Positions 60,216 through 64,000 of a stretch of 64,000 nt of DNA are shown in pieces; position 1 is the first letter of the stretch, and each line of letters begins with the position of its first letter. The stretch comes from Aliidiomarina sp047920995 (lineage in GTDB: Bacteria > Pseudomonadota > Gammaproteobacteria > Enterobacterales > Alteromonadaceae), in contig NZ_JBLRWZ010000010.1 of NCBI RefSeq assembly GCF_047920995.1, forward strand, positions 1-64,000, read 5' to 3'. Both the position numbers and the translations under genes were made by a program. The notes beneath the pieces were generated by a model. It was not told the DNA's origin, did no database searches, and worked only from the letters and a program-made list of their open reading frames with translations.

Positions 60216-61283
60216 GTGCGGTTTGTATTTCTAATTAGCAGCGCTCTAATCTTTTGGCTCGGTAGCTTCGGTAATGCGTTAGCAAATGATAGCTTTGCGC
60301 AGCTGCTACAAGCCGAAGTAGAAGTTAACGATCAGAGCAGGGCGCAGCGCCAACGTGAGCTGCCAAACCTTTTCCAAGAGGTATTAGTGCGCGTATCGGG
60401 TACTACTGAAGTAACCAGCCACTCGATTGTGCGCAACGAACTGAGTTCAGTGAACGATTATCTACTGCAGTTTGGCTACCGCCGCGAGGGCGATAGTACC
60501 TATTTGCAGGCCATTTTCGCTGAGCAGCGTATTCGTCAGCTTCTGCAGCGGGCGGGATACCCAATGTGGACCGGAGAACGTCCGCAATTGTTGCTGTGGC
60601 TAGCAGAAAACTCTCCGAGCAGAGGAATTCGATTAGTTAGCCGCTCTGAAGATCGTGAATTTTTAGATGCGCTACATAGCGAATCACAACGCCGAGGCAT
60701 GCCCATACTGATGCCATTAATGGATTTAGAAGATCAATTAGCAGTTGGCCCTCGCGATGTGTGGGGCCGCTTTCAGCGCGAAGTAAAGCGGGCTACCGAT
60801 CGCTATCCAGTTGCAGGCGTAGTAAGCGCACGAATGTTTCCGATTACGGGTGAAGATGGCGCTGAATTACTGCAATTAGAAGCCATTGTGGTAGTGGGGG
60901 AGCGTGAGTTTAATGCAACCGTGAATGCGCATAGCGAGGCTGAACTTGCGCGGGCGTTAGTGAACCAAGTAACCGATCGGGTAGCGAAAGTGTTCATTGG
61001 CAGTTCCGATGGTGAACAGGAAATTGTGCGGGTGCGTTTTAGCGGTTTTGCAGATATAGCGCAGTTATTGGCCGCAGAGCAACTGCTGCAGCAGCAGGGG
61101 CAAGTAGATCAAGTTCACCTATCGCGTTATCAGCAAGGTATGCTTGAGTTTGTAGTGCAGGTAAGAGGCAGTTCGGAATTATTGGTGCAAGCGCTAGCTT
61201 TTGAACGGCGCATTGAAGCTTTACCGATGCGCAGAGATCATGAAAGCAACGAGGTTGTGTTGGAGTATCGATGGTTGCGGTAA
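60216..61283 (+). CDS. DUF2066 domain-containing exported protein
   Basis: A 355-residue protein with a signal peptide (FVFLISSALIFWLGSFGNALA) and a DUF2066 body. Motifs are RQRELPNLFQEVLVRVSGTTEV, YLLQFGYRREG and LLWLAENSPSRGIRLVSRS, with a later SGFADIAQLLAAEQLL region that may be a small alpha/beta repeat. The function of this family is unknown; it is commonly found directly before hda or purM in related genomes. It starts at GTG 60216 with AAGGAAGG upstream. It overlaps hda. Confidence 0.85.
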   Translation: MRFVFLISSALIFWLGSFGNALANDSFAQLLQAEVEVNDQSRAQRQRELPNLFQEVLVRVSGTTEVTSHSIVRNELSSVNDYLLQFGYRREGDSTYLQAIFAEQRIRQLLQRAGYPMWTGERPQLLLWLAENSPSRGIRLVSRSEDREFLDALHSESQRRGMPILMPLMDLEDQLAVGPRDVWGRFQREVKRATDRYPVAGVVSARMFPITGEDGAELLQLEAIVVVGEREFNATVNAHSEAELARALVNQVTDRVAKVFIGSSDGEQEIVRVRFSGFADIAQLLAAEQLLQQQGQVDQVHLSRYQQGMLEFVVQVRGSSELLVQALAFERRIEALPMRRDHESNEVVLEYRWLR

Positions 61284-61996
61284 TGGCTCGAGAACAGCAG
61301 TTGGCCTTGCCAGTGCAATTACCTGATCATGCATTGTTCAGCAACTTTGTGGTGGGCGAAAATCAGCCCGCGTATGCCCATTTGCAGCGCTTAGCGCAGG
61401 CCGAATGGCAGCCACAAGAGCAGTTTACCTTGCTGTTCGGTGGAGCGGGTAGAGGAAAAACACACCTGTTGTGCGCGTTATGTGAAAGTTTTGCTAATGC
61501 GGGTAAATCAAGTATTTACTTACCGTTAGCTGAACTGACAACACCCTCAGCAGCCAGCGTTCTAAATGGTATTGAACAGTATGATCTTATTGCTCTAGAC
61601 GACCTAGAAGCCGTAGTGGCAATTCCGGAATGGGCAGAAGCTTTATTTATATTGATTAATCGTTTGTTAGATAAGCGCGCAGGGTACCTTGTGGGTGCTG
61701 CGGCAAAAAGCCAACAGCGGCTGCCGATAGCATTGGCTGATTTGCGCTCACGCTTGCAGTTAGCCGTTACTTTTCAATTACAAGAGTTGAATGATGCAGG
61801 CAAAGTTAAAGCGTTGCAGCAACATGCGCAAGAACGTGGTTTAGAGCTATCTGTTGAGGTGGGTGATTATATGATGCAGCGCTTAAGCCGCGATATGCAT
61901 CAGTTGATGGCCGTGCTTGAAAAACTTGATGAAGCCTCAATGGCCCAACAGCGGCGCTTAACCCTACCGTTTATAAAACAAATACTACAGGTATAA
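61271..61996 (+). CDS. hda: DnaA inactivator Hda
   Basis: An AAA+ protein of about 241 residues homologous to DnaA domain III that, with the DNA-loaded sliding clamp, stimulates ATP hydrolysis by DnaA (RIDA). The N-terminal clamp-binding motif is QLALPVQL near residues 9-16. Walker A is GGAGRGKTHL, Walker B is LIALDDLE, and the sensor/arginine-finger part follows in DLRSRLQ. The ATG at 61271 has GGAG five bases upstream. The ATG at 61283 (TAATG overlap with the DUF2066 stop) is an equally plausible start and fits family N-termini. Confidence 0.93.
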   Translation: MVAVMAREQQLALPVQLPDHALFSNFVVGENQPAYAHLQRLAQAEWQPQEQFTLLFGGAGRGKTHLLCALCESFANAGKSSIYLPLAELTTPSAASVLNGIEQYDLIALDDLEAVVAIPEWAEALFILINRLLDKRAGYLVGAAAKSQQRLPIALADLRSRLQLAVTFQLQELNDAGKVKALQQHAQERGLELSVEVGDYMMQRLSRDMHQLMAVLEKLDEASMAQQRRLTLPFIKQILQV

Positions 61997-62007
61997 GCGC
62001 TCGCCAG

Positions 62008-62030
62008 TGGAGTGGTTATTACTCCATTTT
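62008..62030 (+). terminator. Weak hairpin after hda
   Basis: TGGAGT (62008-62013) pairs with ACTCCA (62021-62026), followed by TTTT. It overlaps the 3' end of the convergent DUF2069 gene. Six base pairs and four T's make it a weak terminator at best. Confidence 0.35.
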
Positions 62031-62444
62031 GCCGGCGTTTGTAACAACCGCTTCATCTTTTTTCTTTTTAATACCCAACCCTAACTCTCGGCCGCGATAG
62101 CGCGCATAATAGGTAGCGCCGATGAATGCTCCCGTAGTAAGAATTAACTCAATTGCGGCGAAAATACGCTCATCAGGGTGAGTATAGAGAGCGGTTAAAC
62201 TATGAATGAAATAAAATATTAGAATGAAATTGGCCCAAGCATGGGTGTAAGGGTTGCCCTGCAGAATTCCTTTCAATGGCAGTAACAACGGTACAACCCA
62301 AATGGCCAGGCTAATATACACGCTTAAAAACTCGTTGGTGGCCAGCACAGTATGCCACAGGGCTACGAACACTAATAAACTTGGGTAGCAAATAAGCGTT
62401 AGTTTGCGGTAAAAACTCGCAGATTGTAGAAAATCAGTGTTCAC
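62019..62444 (-). CDS. DUF2069 membrane protein
   Basis: A 141-residue inner-membrane protein with about four hydrophobic helices (roughly 18-36, 42-58, 72-88 and 96-114), followed by a Lys-rich cytoplasmic tail (GLGIKKKKDEAV). It matches DUF2069, an uncharacterised family usually next to an ArsC-like gene. GTG 62444 overlaps the arsC-like stop as GTGA, so the two are co-translated. Confidence 0.85.
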   Translation of the reverse strand: MNTDFLQSASFYRKLTLICYPSLLVFVALWHTVLATNEFLSVYISLAIWVVPLLLPLKGILQGNPYTHAWANFILIFYFIHSLTALYTHPDERIFAAIELILTTGAFIGATYYARYRGRELGLGIKKKKDEAVVTNAGKME

Positions 62445-62797
62445 AGTAACTCCAATACAGATTCTGGCGGCCGCCCAATACGGGCGTGTTGGCGATCTTC
62501 GTTGAGTACAATTGGCCGTTCCAACACTTTCGGGTGTTGCGCAACAATTTCGGCTAATTCCCGCTTGCTACCCGAGAAGGTTTTTAGCCCCAACGCTTTA
62601 TATTCATCTTCTTTAGTACGCAGCATATCGGCTAAAGGGATTGCTAAAGCTTTGCTTAATGCAAGTAGAGTAGTGGCCGAAGGAGGAGTTTTTAAATACT
62701 CAACAATGTTTACTTGTACGCCATGTTCTTCTAGCAGCGCCAAAGTTTGCCGGCTCTTCGAGCAGCGCGGGTTGTGATAAATGGTAAACTCAGACAT
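62441..62797 (-). CDS. ArsC/Spx-type reductase (YfgD-like)
   Basis: A thioredoxin-fold protein of 118 residues with the redox cysteine C12 in YHNPRCSKSRQTLALL. The family pattern continues with VEYLKTPPS, LRTKEDEY, and RPIVLNEDRQHARIGRPPE near the C-terminus. It is annotated as glutaredoxin-dependent arsenate reductase in the family, but chromosomal YfgD-type members are not tied to arsenic operons, and no arsB or arsR is near. It lies between DUF2069 and bepA, as in related genomes. Confidence 0.9.
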   Translation of the reverse strand: MSEFTIYHNPRCSKSRQTLALLEEHGVQVNIVEYLKTPPSATTLLALSKALAIPLADMLRTKEDEYKALGLKTFSGSKRELAEIVAQHPKVLERPIVLNEDRQHARIGRPPESVLELL

Positions 62798-62846
62798 CTA
62801 TTTTCTCCGAAATCCTAAACTTGCCGCGCACTCTACAAGGTTTTAT

Positions 62847-64000
62847 TTAAATGTCAAAAACTCGATTGCGCTCGGCTTCTAATGCGCGCAGTTGAAAGAT
62901 ACGTGCTTGAATACGCTGGCGGTTACTTTCATCGCTTTCATTGGTTTTTACGAACGCTGAATGGAGCTCATCTACGCCAAGCTGAAAGCTACCGCGTAGC
63001 GCGTGCAGCTCTGCTTGTGCCTCATGAAGGGCGGGCCCATTTCCAGTTTTCTGATGTAAATCGATCATTAGTTGATACGCTACTACATCGTTTTTGTTAT
63101 GGATTACATAATCATTAATAATACGGCGCGCTAACTGTGTTTCGTTTGCTGCAATTGCTGCATACACTAAGTTTAAGGTAACCACTTGGTTGTTGGGCCG
63201 GCGCATGTATTCTCGGGTGAGCCACTCTACCGCTTCCGCTTCGCGCTTTTGGCCGAGCATGATATCGGTTTTGGTATCTAAGAAGAACAAGTTAAACGGC
63301 TCAACGGCAATGAGCTCAGCGATAATTTCTTTGGCTTCATCAAATTGCTCGAGCTCGAATAATGCAAGAGCTTTGGCGTAGCGGGAAGCTAAACGCTTCG
63401 TTGGATGTTGGCCATCGCGCATCTCGTTATTAAAACTTACCAGCAGATCTCTAGCATTGCGAGTGCCATAGCGCACCCGAATACGCGCTTTAGCTAGCTC
63501 AAAATCTAAGCTTGGTTCTAGTTGTAGTGGGCCAAGTGCTTGGGCACGTGAACGTGTATCCGAGATACGTGATTCAGGCAGTGGGTGAGTAATTAAGAAC
63601 TGGGGCACTTGAGTTGCATAGCGATACCTAGCTTGTAGCTTGGTAAAAAATCTTGGCGCGCCTTCAGGATCGTAGCCTGCTCGCGCTAACGTGGCCATGC
63701 CTACTCGATCGGCTTCCTGTTCGAATTGCCGAGTATAATTTATAGCCCGTTGCTGGGCACCGGCTACCCCTGTTGAAAGCACAGCCATGCCGAGTTGTGG
63801 GTTGATTACAGTTAACAAAATACCACCGAGCATTTGTGCCAAGGTAATAGGTGCTGCGGCCTGTAGGCGTTCCATATTGCGCGCAATATGACGTTGGGTT
63901 ACGTGGGCAATTTCATGAGCTAGTACTGCCGCCATTTCCGATTCATCCTCGGCTTCGAGAATTAACCCGGTGTGCATACCCACATTGCCGCCAAGAAAGG
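62847..64000 (-). CDS. bepA: BepA-type M48 metalloprotease, 5' end beyond window
   Basis: The C-terminal ~384 residues of a periplasmic zinc metalloprotease/chaperone that maintains outer-membrane proteins, especially LptD. The frame is open to the window end and begins FLGGNVGMHTGLI, so residues before this are missing. The zinc motif HEIAH (in VLAHEIAHVTQRHIARNME) is near the start, with the third ligand region FEQEADRVGMATLARAGYDP. THPLPESRISD follows, then TPR repeats in the C-terminal half. A GTG at 63983 is only an internal codon. Confidence 0.93.
   Translation of the reverse strand, partial: FLGGNVGMHTGLILEAEDESEMAAVLAHEIAHVTQRHIARNMERLQAAAPITLAQMLGGILLTVINPQLGMAVLSTGVAGAQQRAINYTRQFEQEADRVGMATLARAGYDPEGAPRFFTKLQARYRYATQVPQFLITHPLPESRISDTRSRAQALGPLQLEPSLDFELAKARIRVRYGTRNARDLLVSFNNEMRDGQHPTKRLASRYAKALALFELEQFDEAKEIIAELIAVEPFNLFFLDTKTDIMLGQKREAEAVEWLTREYMRRPNNQVVTLNLVYAAIAANETQLARRIINDYVIHNKNDVVAYQLMIDLHQKTGNGPALHEAQAELHALRGSFQLGVDELHSAFVKTNESDESNRQRIQARIFQLRALEAERNRVFDI

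Noticed and set aside
63981..63983. GTG at 63983 as the start of bepA
   Set aside because: The frame stays open to the window edge with BepA-like residues (FLGGNV) before it, so the gene is truncated by the window.
1..64000. CRISPR arrays, tRNA/rRNA genes, prophage, transposases or a replication origin
   Set aside because: No regularly spaced repeats, cloverleaf-like genes, integrase/transposase motifs or DnaA-box clusters of oriC type were seen. The two DnaA boxes upstream of hda are too few for an origin.

Overview
This window is a chromosomal segment of a marine-type gammaproteobacterium, most likely Alteromonadales and probably Idiomarinaceae (Idiomarina, Pseudidiomarina or Aliidiomarina). 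That is inferred from gene content and order: gltA divergent from sdhCDAB-sucABCD, ybfF-(DUF2788)-ybfE-fldA-fur next to seqA-pgm, DUF2066-hda, and an OsmC-YcaO fusion. SeqA and Hda imply a Dam/SeqA/RIDA style of replication control. Base composition and codon use look even throughout. I see no phage, insertion sequence, CRISPR array, tRNA or rRNA.

Layout. 1-3.6 kb: a decayed HAAS-type membrane gene coupled to a PadR repressor with its likely operators, an orphan exported protein, a DUF924 protein, a PnuC-like transporter and a small TonB-C-domain protein. 3.8-13.7 kb: OsmC-YcaO fusion, an unrecognised 602-aa membrane protein, a metallophosphoesterase, the SbcD-SbcC nuclease pair and Rnk. 13.8-23.7 kb (minus strand): a DEAD-box RNA helicase, then an operon of membrane-fusion protein, two different RND permeases and an EamA transporter. 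23.9-26.2 kb: metY behind a tandem MetJ operator, convergent with metA across a shared bidirectional terminator. 26.3-38 kb: the TCA cycle block (gltA on minus; sdhCDAB and sucABCD on plus), closed by a terminator with a 20-bp perfect stem.

38-44.9 kb: a LysR regulator divergent from acyl-CoA dehydrogenase, APH-like kinase, histidine phosphatase, SDR, PhzF and alpha/beta-hydrolase genes. The kinase-dehydrogenase pair resembles the ACAD10/ACAD11 and LvaA/LvaC arrangement of 4-hydroxyacid catabolism. 44.9-50.9 kb: OmpW, a Tat-exported PhoX-type phosphatase with a PHO-box-like site, and a small membrane protein overlapping pxpABC (ATP-dependent 5-oxoprolinase). 51-64 kb: glnS; saccharopine-dehydrogenase-like gene coupled to fur; fldA, ybfE, DUF2788, ybfF; seqA-pgm; an MFS transporter; DUF2066-hda behind DnaA boxes; arsC-like/DUF2069; and the 3' part of bepA running off the window end.

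Most of the window is conserved core genome. The most interesting signals are regulatory or structural: DnaA boxes upstream of hda, a perfect 32-bp palindrome upstream of ompW, MetJ and PHO-box-like operators, a 12-bp coding repeat array in phzF, the decayed PadR partner gene, a possible 3' frameshift in the helicase, and the orphan 602-aa membrane protein. I did not find a convincing wholly new multi-gene system.
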